DNA from: UBA10649 sp965227045
GTDB lineage: Bacteria > Actinomycetota > Actinomycetes > S36-B12
NCBI GenBank assembly: GCA_965227045.1
Contig: OZ245718.1
Span: forward strand, 2,356,001-2,420,000
Direction: 5' to 3'
Length of the DNA stretch: 64,000 bases
Of the stretch, positions 44,451 to 52,779 are shown piece by piece. Every line of letters starts with the position of its first letter. The first letter of the stretch is position 1. Both the position numbers and the translations under genes were made by a program. The notes beneath the pieces were generated by a model that did no database searches, was not told the origin of the DNA, and worked only from the letters and a program-made list of their open reading frames with translations.

Positions 44451-44590
44451 AAGCGGGGATTTCGTTGATGGGCGGGGCTCGCGGTAGCCTTGGGGCCGCT
44501 CGTGACGGTCCTGCCGTTTCGAACGCACGCGAAACACCCTCCTGTCACGGAAAGACCGTGACCGCTTAGTCCGAAGGAGGTGGGTTGTTC

Positions 44591-44899
44591 ATGCGTCGCT
44601 ATGAGGTCATGGTCATTCTCGATCCCGAACTCGAAGAGAAGACAATCGCTCCCAGCCTGGAGGCGTTCCTTAACGTCGTCCGCGCCGATGGTGGCACCGT
44701 TCACCAGATCGATGTGTGGGGCCGTCGTCGCCTCGCCTACGAGATCAACCACAAGGCCGAGGGCATCTACGCCCTGCTGAACGTCACGGCGACCGTCGAG
44801 TCCGTCAAGGAACTCGATCGTCAGCTCGGACTCAACGAGGCCGTCATGCGCACCAAGGTCATGCGCGCCGAAGAGCCCGTCGTGGTGGGAGCGGAGTAG
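44591..44899 (+). CDS. rpsF: 30S ribosomal protein S6
   Basis: A 102-residue protein beginning MRRYEVMVILDPELEE, the S6 signature, with GRRRLAYEI near 45. An AAGGAGG site is 10 bases before ATG 44591. It opens the rpsF-ssb-rpsR-rplI operon, the almost universal order. Confidence 0.97.
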   Translation: MRRYEVMVILDPELEEKTIAPSLEAFLNVVRADGGTVHQIDVWGRRRLAYEINHKAEGIYALLNVTATVESVKELDRQLGLNEAVMRTKVMRAEEPVVVGAE

Positions 44900-45384
44900 T
44901 GGCCGCCGGCGATATCACGGTCACGGTGGTGGGCAACCTCACCAACGAGCCTGAGCTCCGATTCACCCCGAGTGGAGCAGCCGTCGCCTCGTTCACCATC
45001 GCCTCCAGCTCACGTGTGCTGGACAAGACCACGAACGAGTGGAAGGACGGCGACACCGTATTCATGCGGTGCAGCGTCTGGCGTCAGTACGCCGAGAACG
45101 TCGCCGAGTCCTTGCAGAAGGGCATGCGAGTCATCGCCACCGGGCGCCTCAAGCAGCGCTCGTACGAGACCCGCGAGGGCGAGAAGCGCACTGTCGTGGA
45201 GATGGAGGTCGACGACGTCGGCCCCGCACTTCGCTACGCCACGGCCAAGGTCAACAAGGTGCAGCGCACCGGCGGTGGCTTCGGTGGCGACAACGGTGGT
45301 GGCGGAGGCTCGGCGGGTCCCGCCGATGATCCGTGGGCTGCCAGTCCGGCCGGCGGCGCTGGTTTCGACGAGCCCCCCTTCTAA
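44899..45384 (+). CDS. ssb: Single-stranded DNA-binding protein
   Basis: A 161-residue SSB. The OB fold covers about 1-115 (VVGNLTNEPELRFTPSGAAV), then a Gly-rich linker, then the acidic tip GFDEPPF that recruits repair and replication partners. GTG 44899 overlaps the rpsF stop by one base. Confidence 0.96.
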   Translation: MAAGDITVTVVGNLTNEPELRFTPSGAAVASFTIASSSRVLDKTTNEWKDGDTVFMRCSVWRQYAENVAESLQKGMRVIATGRLKQRSYETREGEKRTVVEMEVDDVGPALRYATAKVNKVQRTGGGFGGDNGGGGGSAGPADDPWAASPAGGAGFDEPPF

Positions 45385-45437
45385 AGATCCCCATTCACGC
45401 CTCGGTGCGATAAGCACCTGACAGGAGCACGAACGAG

Positions 45438-45710
45438 ATGGCACGAGATGCAAAGGGCGACCGCAAGTCGTCGTCACGCAACAGCAAGGACAAGATCGTC
45501 AAGGCCAAGGCCTGCGCATTCTGCAAGGACGGCGTGAAGGCGATCGACTACAAGGACACGAACCTGCTCCGCAAGTTCATCTCCGACCGCGGCAAGATCC
45601 GCGCCCGCCGCGTGACAGGCAACTGCACGCAGCACCAGCGCGATATCGCGATGGCCGTGAAGAACGCGCGCGAAATGGCGCTTCTCCCCTACACCGCCAC
45701 CACTCGCTGA
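45438..45710 (+). CDS. rpsR: 30S ribosomal protein S18
   Basis: A 90-residue, basic S18. It keeps cysteines in ACAFC (about 26-30) and GNCTQHQ (about 61-67), the zinc-binding form. The family region IDYKDTNLLRKFISDRGKI is clear. It sits in the S6-SSB-S18-L9 operon. Confidence 0.97.
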   Translation: MARDAKGDRKSSSRNSKDKIVKAKACAFCKDGVKAIDYKDTNLLRKFISDRGKIRARRVTGNCTQHQRDIAMAVKNAREMALLPYTATTR

Positions 45711-45751
45711 TCCCGCCCGGATCGCAAACGGACTAAGGAACAGGACCAACC

Positions 45752-46198
45752 ATGAAGCTCATCCTCACCCAGGAAGTCGCCGGCCTCGGCGATGCTGGAG
45801 ACGTGGTGGAGGTCAAGGACGGCTACGGCCGCAACTACCTCCTTCCCCGCGGCTTCGCCATCTCGTGGACCCGCGGCGGCGAGAAGCAGGTGACTCAGAT
45901 CAAGCGTGCCCGCAAGGTGCGTGAGGTCCGTGACCTGAGCCACGCCAACGAGATCAAGCAGGCACTCGAGTCGCTGACCATCACCCTGCCCGCCCGCGCG
46001 GGCGAGGCCGGTCGTCTGTTCGGCTCGATCACGACCGCCGATGTCGCCGACGCGGTGAAGGCCGCTGGTGGCCCGGTGCTCGACAAGCGCAAGGTCGATC
46101 TCGGCAGCCCCATCAAGACCGTCGGCAAGCACTCCGCCAAGGTCGAGGTGCACCCCGACGTCACCGCCACGGTGGTCCTCGAGGTCGTCGCCAGCTGA
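45752..46198 (+). CDS. rplI: 50S ribosomal protein L9
   Basis: A 148-residue L9 beginning MKLILTQEVAGLGDAGDVVEV, with the N-terminal RNA-binding domain (GYGRNYLLPRGFA), a connecting helix and the C-terminal domain. It is the last gene before an intrinsic terminator. Confidence 0.97.
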   Translation: MKLILTQEVAGLGDAGDVVEVKDGYGRNYLLPRGFAISWTRGGEKQVTQIKRARKVREVRDLSHANEIKQALESLTITLPARAGEAGRLFGSITTADVADAVKAAGGPVLDKRKVDLGSPIKTVGKHSAKVEVHPDVTATVVLEVVAS

Positions 46199-46212
46199 CG
46201 CAGGTACTCCAC

Positions 46213-46250
46213 AAGTTGGGCCGCACTCGCTAGAGTGCGGCCCAACTTCT
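46213..46250 (+). terminator. Intrinsic terminator after rplI
   Basis: A perfect 16-bp stem (46213-46228 and 46233-46248) with a 4-base loop and a CT-rich tail (CTTT) lies 15 bases after the rplI stop. It closes the ribosomal operon. Confidence 0.85.
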
Positions 46251-46263
46251 TTGGGGAGGCTCC

Positions 46264-46683
46264 ATGGGCCCAGGTCAGGCCGTCAAGTCCGTATTCAGCA
46301 AGTACGCGACGTTCAAGGGACGCGCGACCCGGTCTGAGTTCTGGTGGTACTACCTGTTCTTGGTTGTCGTCGGCCTGATCCTGTTCGGCATCGACAGCAT
46401 CACCGGCCTGACGTACGGCAGCTCGACGATGACGATCAACGACACGGTCTACGACGTGCAGGGCGCGGGCATCTTGTCGTCGATCTTCTGGCTCGTCACG
46501 CTGCTGCCGACCCTTGCGGTCATGGCGCGGCGCCTGCACGACGCCGGGCACTCGGGGCTGTGGATCATCTGGGGCTACCTGCTGGCATTCGTGTGTCTGA
46601 TCGGTGCTGTCATCCTCATCGTGTTCTGGTGCCAGAAGTCCGAGCCGGGGGACACCAAGTACGGTCCGCATCCAGCAGCTTGA
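46264..46683 (+). CDS. DUF805 membrane protein (copy 1)
   Basis: A 139-residue protein with the DUF805 plan: FKGRATRSEFWWYYLF start, about four membrane helices, RRLHDAGHSG loop, and PGDTKYG end. Function is unknown. It is the first of three DUF805 genes in 1.7 kb. It follows the rplI terminator, with GGGGAGG upstream of its ATG. Confidence 0.92.
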   Translation: MGPGQAVKSVFSKYATFKGRATRSEFWWYYLFLVVVGLILFGIDSITGLTYGSSTMTINDTVYDVQGAGILSSIFWLVTLLPTLAVMARRLHDAGHSGLWIIWGYLLAFVCLIGAVILIVFWCQKSEPGDTKYGPHPAA

Positions 46684-46702
46684 CCCACTTATAGGAGATG
46701 AC

Positions 46703-47122
46703 ATGTCGTTCAACGAGGCCGTCCGTTCAGGCCTACGCAACTGGTCCAAGTTCGAGGGTCGGGCCACTCGGTCTGAGTTCTGGTGGTTCTACCTGTTCGC
46801 GGCCCTCGTCGCGATCGTCGCGTATATCCCCGGACTTGTCCTGCTCCTCATCGGCGGCGCCGCATCGGGTGACGACGGCTCGGCGGTCGGCACGCTGTTC
46901 ATCATCCTCGGAGTGATCTTCATAGTCCTGCTCGCTCTCCTCGTGATCGCGCTGTACATCCCCTTCCTGGCCGTCGGCTGCCGACGTCTGCATGACCGCG
47001 GCATGTCGGGGTGGCTGCAGCTGCTGCTGCTCGTTCCCTGCGGCAACATCGTGCTGCTCGTCTTCTGGGTCATGGAGGGCACGCCGGGCGACAACGCCTA
47101 CGGACCCAAGCCCATCGCCTAG
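46703..47122 (+). CDS. DUF805 membrane protein (copy 2)
   Basis: A 139-residue DUF805 protein (KFEGRATRSEFWWFYLF, RRLHDRGMSG, PGDNAYG) with about four helices. ATG 46703 follows TAGGAG; the open frame further upstream belongs to copy 1 sequence. It is 19 bases after copy 1, so they are co-transcribed. Confidence 0.92.
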   Translation: MSFNEAVRSGLRNWSKFEGRATRSEFWWFYLFAALVAIVAYIPGLVLLLIGGAASGDDGSAVGTLFIILGVIFIVLLALLVIALYIPFLAVGCRRLHDRGMSGWLQLLLLVPCGNIVLLVFWVMEGTPGDNAYGPKPIA

Positions 47123-47173
47123 CCCGCTAAAGTCCGACAACCACCATCGTTCTTCCACGAAAGAAGGCACCAC

Positions 47174-47461
47174 ATGACTGACTACCCACCCGCACCTCCG
47201 CCCGTCCCTGCAGCTTCCGCTGCACCGCAGAACGGCATGGGCACCGCCGCCCTCGTCATGGGCATCCTGCAGTTCTTCTGCCTGGGAATCATCGGATCGA
47301 TCCTCGCGATCGTCTTCGGCCGGATCGGCATGAAGCGCGTCGAGCAGGGACTGGCCACGAACGGCGGGGCCGCCAAGGCCGGCTACTGGCTGGGCATCAT
47401 CGGCGTGATCTTGTCCGTGATCGGCATCATCGTGGCGATCATCGTTCAGGTGAACAAGTAG
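47174..47461 (+). CDS. DUF4190 membrane protein
   Basis: A 95-residue protein. A Pro/Ala-rich cytoplasmic start (1-20) is followed by two membrane helices (about 25-45 and 73-92) around a loop with FGRIGMKRV. It matches the DUF4190 family, which often accompanies DUF805-like genes; function unknown. An intrinsic terminator follows. Confidence 0.85.
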   Translation: MTDYPPAPPPVPAASAAPQNGMGTAALVMGILQFFCLGIIGSILAIVFGRIGMKRVEQGLATNGGAAKAGYWLGIIGVILSVIGIIVAIIVQVNK

Positions 47462-47489
47462 CGGCCACACGCTTTTAGCACGACGCGCC

Positions 47490-47522
47490 GGGGAGCCAGT
47501 TCTGTCGAAGGACTGGCTCCCC
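47490..47522 (+). terminator. Hairpin terminator after the DUF805-DUF4190 group
   Basis: A 14-bp stem with one wobble pair (47490-47503 and 47509-47522) and a 5-base loop follows the DUF4190 gene. It separates the third DUF805 gene into its own transcript. Confidence 0.7.
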
Positions 47523-47586
47523 GTCCGCATTCGCAGAACAATGTGGTCGTAGCGCGCCATGCGGGCGCCGCGCAGCAGGAGGACCC

Positions 47587-47943
47587 ATGACTTTCGGCCA
47601 GGCAATTTCCTCAGGATTCGCCAACATCACCAACTTCGAAGGTCGTGCGTCACGACCGGCGTTCTGGTGGTGGGTGCTCCTGATCTTCATCATTGATCTT
47701 CTCGCCGGCCTGATTTTCGGCCGCGGCAACGGTTTCATCATGTTCCTCGGCTACGTGATCTACCTGATCTTGTGGCTGGCGACAATCGCGGTGGGCTGCC
47801 GCAGACTCCACGACACCGGCAAGTCCGGCTGGATGCAGTTGCTGGGACTCATCCCCTGCGTCGGCATCATCATCCTGATTGTGTTCTGGGTTCAGCCGGG
47901 CGCCACGGGCGACAACGCCTACGGACCGCCCCCCGCCGCGTAG
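47587..47943 (+). CDS. DUF805 membrane protein (copy 3)
   Basis: A 118-residue, shorter DUF805 protein (NFEGRASRPAFWWWVLL, RRLHDTGKSG, TGDNAYG) with a reduced loop between helices 1 and 2. The AGGAGG site precedes ATG 47587. It is five bases from the end of the convergent phosphatase gene. Confidence 0.92.
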   Translation: MTFGQAISSGFANITNFEGRASRPAFWWWVLLIFIIDLLAGLIFGRGNGFIMFLGYVIYLILWLATIAVGCRRLHDTGKSGWMQLLGLIPCVGIIILIVFWVQPGATGDNAYGPPPAA

Positions 47944-47948
47944 CGGGG

Positions 47949-48443
47949 TTACGAGGACTCAAGACGAGCGGCGGCGTGGGCGACCACGCCGCCGCTCGCA
48001 CGTTCGACCATGCGGAGCACCTCGAGAAAGTCCTCGGGACCGCCGTAGTACGGGTCCGGGACGTCGAGCCCGGGATCGGGCTCGCGAAGGTGCGCGAGCT
48101 CGGGATCGAAGGAGCGCAGCATCCGCAGCTCGGCGCGCGTGCCGCGCTGCATCCGCTCCAGGTCGGCGTAGTTCGCCGCGTCCATGGCCAGCACGAGGTC
48201 GATGTCCTCGAACCAGTCCGCGGTGATCTGCCTGGCCCGGTGGTCGAGCCGGTAGTCGTGCTCGGTGAGCACCGCGACGCTGCGTGGGTTGGCGTCCTGG
48301 CCCAGATGCCAGTCGCCGGTACCCGCCGAGTCGACGCTGACCCGGCCGTCGAGCCCGGCCTCCTCGATGCGGGCCCGCAGCACGGCCTCGCCTATCGGCG
48401 AGCGACAGATGTTGCCCAGGCACACGACGGTGATGCGATACAT
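47949..48443 (-). CDS. Low-molecular-weight protein-tyrosine phosphatase
   Basis: A 164-residue phosphatase. The P-loop C-x5-R is Cys8-LGNIC-Arg14-Ser15 and the acid loop is PDPYYGG (about 128-134). It removes phosphate from tyrosine in host or bacterial proteins; a tyrosine kinase partner is not seen nearby. I start at ATG 48443; an upstream extension lacks family similarity. Confidence 0.93.
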   Translation of the reverse strand: MYRITVVCLGNICRSPIGEAVLRARIEEAGLDGRVSVDSAGTGDWHLGQDANPRSVAVLTEHDYRLDHRARQITADWFEDIDLVLAMDAANYADLERMQRGTRAELRMLRSFDPELAHLREPDPGLDVPDPYYGGPEDFLEVLRMVERASGGVVAHAAARLESS

Positions 48444-48727
48444 GGGCCGAAGGCTAGCGATCTCGACAAAGAACTTTTCCTCCACAGGCTTGGGACGACG
48501 TTCGGCCCGTTCGCACGAGGGATCCCGGTCCACTACAGAAGTTGAATCCCCAACTTGTCCCCAGCCGCGACCGAGTGTTGAGGCGGGTCATCCCCAGGTC
48601 TTCCACAGGGTTGTCCACAGGCTCGATGGACACGTCGGAGTGTCGTCCCTACGGTTCGGAAGGCGCGTCAGCCCGGTGCGGTACACAGGACTCGCACACC
48701 CCGACATTGGCACACGTGAGGAGGACT
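48444..48727. promoter_or_regulatory. Intergenic region upstream of dnaB with DnaA-box-like sequences
   Basis: This 284-base gap contains TTGTCCACA at 48611-48619, one base from the DnaA box and a common actinobacterial form. It also has several CCACAGG-type relatives (near 48482 and 48602) and an AAGTTG/CAACTT inverted repeat at 48539-48556. It should hold the dnaB and phosphatase promoters. I see no convincing small gene. Confidence 0.5.
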
Positions 48728-50086
48728 GTGAGCGTCACCGAGTTGCACCCGGCCGAGGAGACGCGCGGTCCGGACCGAACGCCCCCGAACGACGTGGCCG
48801 CCGAGCAGTCCGTCATCGGCGCGATGCTGCTGAGCAAGGACGCGATCGCCGATGTGGTCGAGGTGCTTCGCGAGGGCGACTTCTACCGTCCCGCGCATGC
48901 GGCGATCTACGGCACGATCTTGGACCTGTACGGGCGCGGCGAGCCCGCCGACGCCGTGACCGTGGCTGCCGAACTGACCAAGATAGGCGACATCGGTCGC
49001 GTCGGTGGTGCGCCGTACCTCCACACGCTGGTCTCGATGGTCTCCACCGCGGCCAACGCCAGCTACTACGGCCGGATCGTGCGCGAGCAGGCCATCCTGC
49101 GCCGCCTGGTCGAGGCCGGCACCCGCATCGTGCAGATGGGCTACGCCGGCACCGGCGAGGTGGACGACATGGTCGATCGCGCGCAGGCCGAGGTGTACGA
49201 CGTCACTGACCGTCGGTCTAGCGAGGACTACGCGCCGCTGAGCGCGGTCATGAACAGCGCGTGGAACGAGATCGAGGCGATCCAGAACCGCGGCGGGGAA
49301 ATGATCGGCGTGCCCACCGGCTTCGCCGAACTCGACACTCTCACCAATGGCCTGCATCCGGGCCAGTTGATCATCGTCGCCGCCCGTCCGGCCATCGGTA
49401 AGTCGACCCTCGGCCTGGATATCGCCCGACACGCATCGCTCAAGAATGGCCTCACCAGTGTTGTCTTCTCCCTGGAGATGAGCCGCAACGAAATCGCGAT
49501 GCGCCTGTTGTCCGCCGAGGCGCAGGTGCCCTTGCACCACATGCGCTCGGGCATGATGACCGATCGCGAGTGGGACAAGCTCGCGCCGATGATGGGCACC
49601 GCGCACGATGCACCCATGTTCATCGACGACTCCCCGAACCTCACGCTCATGGAGATCCGCGCGAAGTGCCGGCGGCTCAAGCAGCGTCACGAACTTCGGC
49701 TGGTCGTCATCGACTACCTGCAGCTGATGACCAGCGGCAAGCGAGTCGAGAGCCGTCAGCAGGAGGTCTCGGAGTTCTCGCGGTCACTCAAACTGCTCGC
49801 GAAGGAACTCGACGTCCCCGTCGTCGCGATCAGCCAGCTGAACCGTGGCGCCGAGCAGCGCGTCGACAAGAAGCCGATGCTGTCCGACCTTCGTGAGTCG
49901 GGCTCACTCGAGCAGGACGCCGACATCGTCATCCTCCTGCACCGCGAGGATGCCTACGAGCGCGAATCCCCGCGGGCAGGTGAAGCGGACTTCATCATCG
50001 CCAAGCACCGCAACGGCCCGACCGCGACGATAACCGTTGCGTTCCAAGGACATTACTCGCGCTTCGTCGACATGGCGCAGACCTGA
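48728..50086 (+). CDS. dnaB: Replicative DNA helicase DnaB
   Basis: The 452-residue hexameric helicase has an N-terminal DnaB domain (AAEQSVIGAMLLSKDAI from about 25) and a RecA-like domain with Walker A ARPAIGKST. Walker B and DnaB motifs follow (LVVIDYLQLM, SLEMS). There is no intein, unlike mycobacterial DnaB. GTG 48728 follows GAGGAGG closely; a GTG four codons upstream is an alternative. It pairs functionally with the DciA protein. Confidence 0.96.
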   Translation: MSVTELHPAEETRGPDRTPPNDVAAEQSVIGAMLLSKDAIADVVEVLREGDFYRPAHAAIYGTILDLYGRGEPADAVTVAAELTKIGDIGRVGGAPYLHTLVSMVSTAANASYYGRIVREQAILRRLVEAGTRIVQMGYAGTGEVDDMVDRAQAEVYDVTDRRSSEDYAPLSAVMNSAWNEIEAIQNRGGEMIGVPTGFAELDTLTNGLHPGQLIIVAARPAIGKSTLGLDIARHASLKNGLTSVVFSLEMSRNEIAMRLLSAEAQVPLHHMRSGMMTDREWDKLAPMMGTAHDAPMFIDDSPNLTLMEIRAKCRRLKQRHELRLVVIDYLQLMTSGKRVESRQQEVSEFSRSLKLLAKELDVPVVAISQLNRGAEQRVDKKPMLSDLRESGSLEQDADIVILLHREDAYERESPRAGEADFIIAKHRNGPTATITVAFQGHYSRFVDMAQT

Positions 50087-50098
50087 TCGGTCCGTGTG

Positions 50099-50950
50099 TT
50101 ACGCGACTGCCGCGGCGATCGCGTCGGGCATCGACGTCGGCGTGCGGCCGATGAGGGTGGTGAGCGGCGCAGCGTCGGTCTCAAGGTCCCCGACCGACAG
50201 CCCGCGATCCGAATCGGCGAGGAGCTCCGCGTACGCCTGCGGCAGTCCGGCACCGACGAGCACTTCGGCGTAGGCGGCCTCGCTGAGGTCTGTGTAGCCG
50301 ATGTCCTTGCCGCTCGCCTTCGACAATTCCGCGGCCAGCTGCGACAGCGTGAAGCTCTCGCCGCCCAGCTCGAAGACGGTGCCGCTCGCTACGTCCGACG
50401 TGAGCACGGCCGCGGCGGCATCGGCAAGATCCTTGCGGCTCGCGGCACTGACGCGGCCCTCGCCCGCTGCGCCGGCGACACCGACCGCGAGATAGGTCTG
50501 CAGTTGGCCCGTGTAGTTCTCCAGGTACCAGCCATTGCGCAGGAGCGCGTAGGGCAGGCCCGACTCGGCGAGGTACTTCTCGGTCGCGAGGTGCTCCTCG
50601 GCGAGCGCAAGAGTGGACGTGTCCGCCTTGAGGATGCTCGTGTAGGCGACGAAGCCGACCCCCGCCGCCTTCGCGGCATCGATGGCCGCGCGGTGCTGGG
50701 CGACTCGCTGGCCCGGCTCGCTTCCCGACACGAGCAGGAGCCTGTCGGCGCCGGCGAAGGCCGTCACGAGCGAGTCGGAATCGGCGAAGTCGGCCCGTGC
50801 GATGCGAACACCCGCGGCCGCGAGGTCCTCGATCTTGGCGATCTCACGGCCGGTCGCGGTGATCGAGTCGGCGGGGACGCCGCGGCTGAGGAGACTCTCA
50901 ACGACGAGGCGGCCGAACTGGCCGGTTGCTCCGGTGACGACGATGGACAT
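50099..50950 (-). CDS. NmrA/QorB-type NAD(P)-dependent oxidoreductase
   Basis: A 283-residue Rossmann-fold protein with VVTGATGQFG at 4-13 and GYTDLS-like NmrA C-terminal features, similar to NAD(P)H:quinone oxidoreductase 2 (QorB/YtfG). It lies divergent to an HxlR regulator, the standard arrangement for this enzyme. ATG 50950 has TAGCTC/GGAGCTAG-type upstream sequence. It probably reduces quinones or electrophiles. Confidence 0.88.
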   Translation of the reverse strand: MSIVVTGATGQFGRLVVESLLSRGVPADSITATGREIAKIEDLAAAGVRIARADFADSDSLVTAFAGADRLLLVSGSEPGQRVAQHRAAIDAAKAAGVGFVAYTSILKADTSTLALAEEHLATEKYLAESGLPYALLRNGWYLENYTGQLQTYLAVGVAGAAGEGRVSAASRKDLADAAAAVLTSDVASGTVFELGGESFTLSQLAAELSKASGKDIGYTDLSEAAYAEVLVGAGLPQAYAELLADSDRGLSVGDLETDAAPLTTLIGRTPTSMPDAIAAAVA

Positions 50951-51029
50951 GGCTAGCTCCTGATGACGGGGATGGTCGGTTACCCGGTCCAACGCAGCGT
51001 CCGCGTCGACACTTCCCATCGGAGAGTAG

Positions 51030-51043
51030 GCACCTTGAAGTGC
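51030..51043. promoter_or_regulatory. GCACCTTGAAGTGC, imperfect palindrome, possible HxlR operator
   Basis: An imperfect 14-base palindrome with GCAC/GTGC ends in the 120-base gap between the divergent oxidoreductase and HxlR genes. Its position suits control of both. Confidence 0.4.
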
Positions 51044-51070
51044 GGTACCGCCCGGATGGATACTGCCGCC

Positions 51071-51451
51071 ATGACCGACCTTGTCTGGGACCCCTACGTC
51101 CGCGACTGCCCGACCCGCGAGGTACTCGACCGCATCGGTGACCGATGGTCGGTGCTCATCATCGGCTTCCTCAGCCCCGGCCCGCAGCGGTTCAGCGAGC
51201 TGGGCCGTCGCATCGATGGCATCAGCCAGAAGATGCTCACCCAGACGCTACGCGGCCTCGAGCGAGACGGGCTGATCACCAGGACCGTCTTTCCGGTCGT
51301 TCCCCCGCATGTGGAGTACGAGTTGACGGACCTAGGCCGCACGTTGCGCGAGCCGTTGGCTGCGCTCGAGGACTGGGCACGCGAGCATATGGACGCCATC
51401 ATCGAGGCACGGCTCGAGCACGCGCGGCGCGCTGACACTGTCACGTCGTGA
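51071..51451 (+). CDS. HxlR family transcriptional regulator
   Basis: A 126-residue winged-helix regulator: RDCPTREVLDRIGDRWSVLII near 8-28, then FSELGRRIDGISQKMLTQTLR as the recognition region. A cysteine at about position 10 (RDCP) is the redox-sensing position in QorR/YodB-type members. An alternative ATG five codons upstream exists. It is divergent from the oxidoreductase and most likely represses it. The end overlaps the convergent anti-sigma gene by 11 bases. Confidence 0.9.
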   Translation: MTDLVWDPYVRDCPTREVLDRIGDRWSVLIIGFLSPGPQRFSELGRRIDGISQKMLTQTLRGLERDGLITRTVFPVVPPHVEYELTDLGRTLREPLAALEDWAREHMDAIIEARLEHARRADTVTS

Positions 51452-52130
51452 GCTGACCCCGAACGACACTCTGGGCGCTATGCGCGGCATCTCCGTCGAG
51501 GTGCTCAATCGATACGTCAACCACAGGAAACGCACTCACGTTGATTCCGGCAGGTAGGTAGAAGGTCTCCTGCAGGCCAGGCACGAGAGTGCCGATGGAC
51601 ACCATGGTCGACGCATCAGCGGTAGCCATCCACACCTCGTAGTAGCCGTCGACCGGTTTCAGTCCCGGGACGCTCACGGTGAGGGTGTCGCCGCCCTCGC
51701 CCGCCCTGATTGTCGCCGTTCCGGCCAGACCGGAGTCGTCCATCTGGGCGAGGGCCGCTCGCGCGACCACTGACTCCGTTGGCTGTCGCGCAACGAAACC
51801 CGCAACCACGCCACCCCCGATGATTGCCCCGAACACGGCGGCCGTCGCGGCGATGACCCATGCTCTGCTCCGGCGACGGGCGGCGGCGGTCCCGGTCGGC
51901 GTGCCCGCGGCCAGGCCCAATTCGGCGCGCACGGCGCTCCACACAGAGTCCGGCGGGCCGACCAGATGGTCTGCTGGAGTCACCGATCGAGCGGTTCCCA
52001 CGACGGCCGAGAGCTGGTCGAGTCGGCTTTGGCATCGCATGCACGACGCCACATGGAGGTGGTCGGACTGTCCCACCGACTCACCGAGTGCCAGGAGCGA
52101 CAACACGTCGTCATCACAGTGCGACACCAT
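51441..52130 (-). CDS. rskA: Anti-sigma-K factor RskA-like protein
   Basis: A 229-residue anti-sigma factor. The cytoplasmic N-terminal domain has the zinc anti-sigma motif His26-x3-Cys30-x2-Cys33. One membrane helix lies at about 91-113, and an extracytoplasmic RskA C-terminal domain covers 120-229 (GYYEVWMATAD). It should sequester the neighbouring sigma factor until regulated proteolysis. ATG 52130 overlaps the sigma gene by 17 bases. Confidence 0.93.
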   Translation of the reverse strand: MVSHCDDDVLSLLALGESVGQSDHLHVASCMRCQSRLDQLSAVVGTARSVTPADHLVGPPDSVWSAVRAELGLAAGTPTGTAAARRRSRAWVIAATAAVFGAIIGGGVVAGFVARQPTESVVARAALAQMDDSGLAGTATIRAGEGGDTLTVSVPGLKPVDGYYEVWMATADASTMVSIGTLVPGLQETFYLPAGINVSAFPVVDVSIEHLDGDAAHSAQSVVRGQLTT

Positions 52131-52719
52131 CCACCTCCAATCTGATGCGAAGTCTGTCCAAGGATCGTCGGATGTGACTCTTGACGGTGCCGAGCGGCAG
52201 GTTCAACAGGCCCGCGATCTGCCCGTGCGTCAGATCCTGGAAGAACGCAAGTTCCATGATCCGCCGCTGTGGTTCGCCAAGACGATCGAGTTCGTCAGCC
52301 AGCAGTACTCGGTCCACGACTACATCGGCGGCCGGCGCTGTGTAGTCGTCCTCAATGGTCGCCGATACCGCCCGCAGGCGACGGGTGTTCCTGGTTCGGT
52401 CCTCCCAGAAGTCCGCTACCCGCCGCCTGGTGATCGTCATGAGCCATCCCGCCAGCGAGCCCTTATCCGGATCGAATCCTGACCGACCACGCCAGGCCGC
52501 GACGAACACTGCCTGGGTTATGTCAGCGGCGTCGTCTGAGTTCTGGGTACTTCTGAGCGCAACCGTGTAGACCAACGACGACCAGCGCTGATACGCGGCG
52601 GCAAGGCCGTCATCTCCCCCGGCGCAGAACCGGCGCTCAATAGCCGTTTCGTCGTTGCCGTCGTCAACAGGAGTCGCGGGCACCGCCTTGGAAGAAGATG
52701 CTCTCCCAGGCCTGGCCAT
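52114..52719 (-). CDS. sigK: ECF RNA polymerase sigma factor, SigK-like
   Basis: A 201-residue ECF sigma factor. Region 2 lies at about 40-106 (DDAADITQAVFVAAWRGR) and region 4 at about 142-192 (LTHGQIAGLLNLPLGTVKSHIRR). It is coupled to the rskA-like gene. I choose ATG 52719; the GTG at 52749 is unlikely because it overlaps the proposed -10 element. Its own promoter has the same motif as the divergent fasciclin gene, so it is expected to be autoregulated. Confidence 0.92.
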   Translation of the reverse strand: MARPGRASSSKAVPATPVDDGNDETAIERRFCAGGDDGLAAAYQRWSSLVYTVALRSTQNSDDAADITQAVFVAAWRGRSGFDPDKGSLAGWLMTITRRRVADFWEDRTRNTRRLRAVSATIEDDYTAPAADVVVDRVLLADELDRLGEPQRRIMELAFFQDLTHGQIAGLLNLPLGTVKSHIRRSLDRLRIRLEVDGVAL

Positions 52720-52749
52720 GATCCCCCCGATGTCGATGCTCTCGTGCAC

Positions 52750-52779
52750 TACTTCGGTCTAGAGACTGCATCCGGATGC
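52750..52779 (-). promoter_or_regulatory. Sigma-dependent promoter of the sigK-like gene
   Basis: On the minus strand GCATCC (52779-52774), 16 bases, then CCGAAGTA (52757-52750). This matches the fasciclin promoter base for base in layout and resembles the mycobacterial SigK consensus CCATCC-N17/18-CCGAAT. The -35 lies within a 14-base palindrome TGCATCCGGATGCA (52767-52780). Confidence 0.75.

Noticed and set aside
44325..44537. Open frame through the large palindrome
   Set aside because: Created by the inverted repeat; no start context or similarity.
52747..52749. Alternative GTG start of the sigK-like gene
   Set aside because: It lies at the edge of the proposed -10 element, before the expected transcription start; ATG 52719 fits better.
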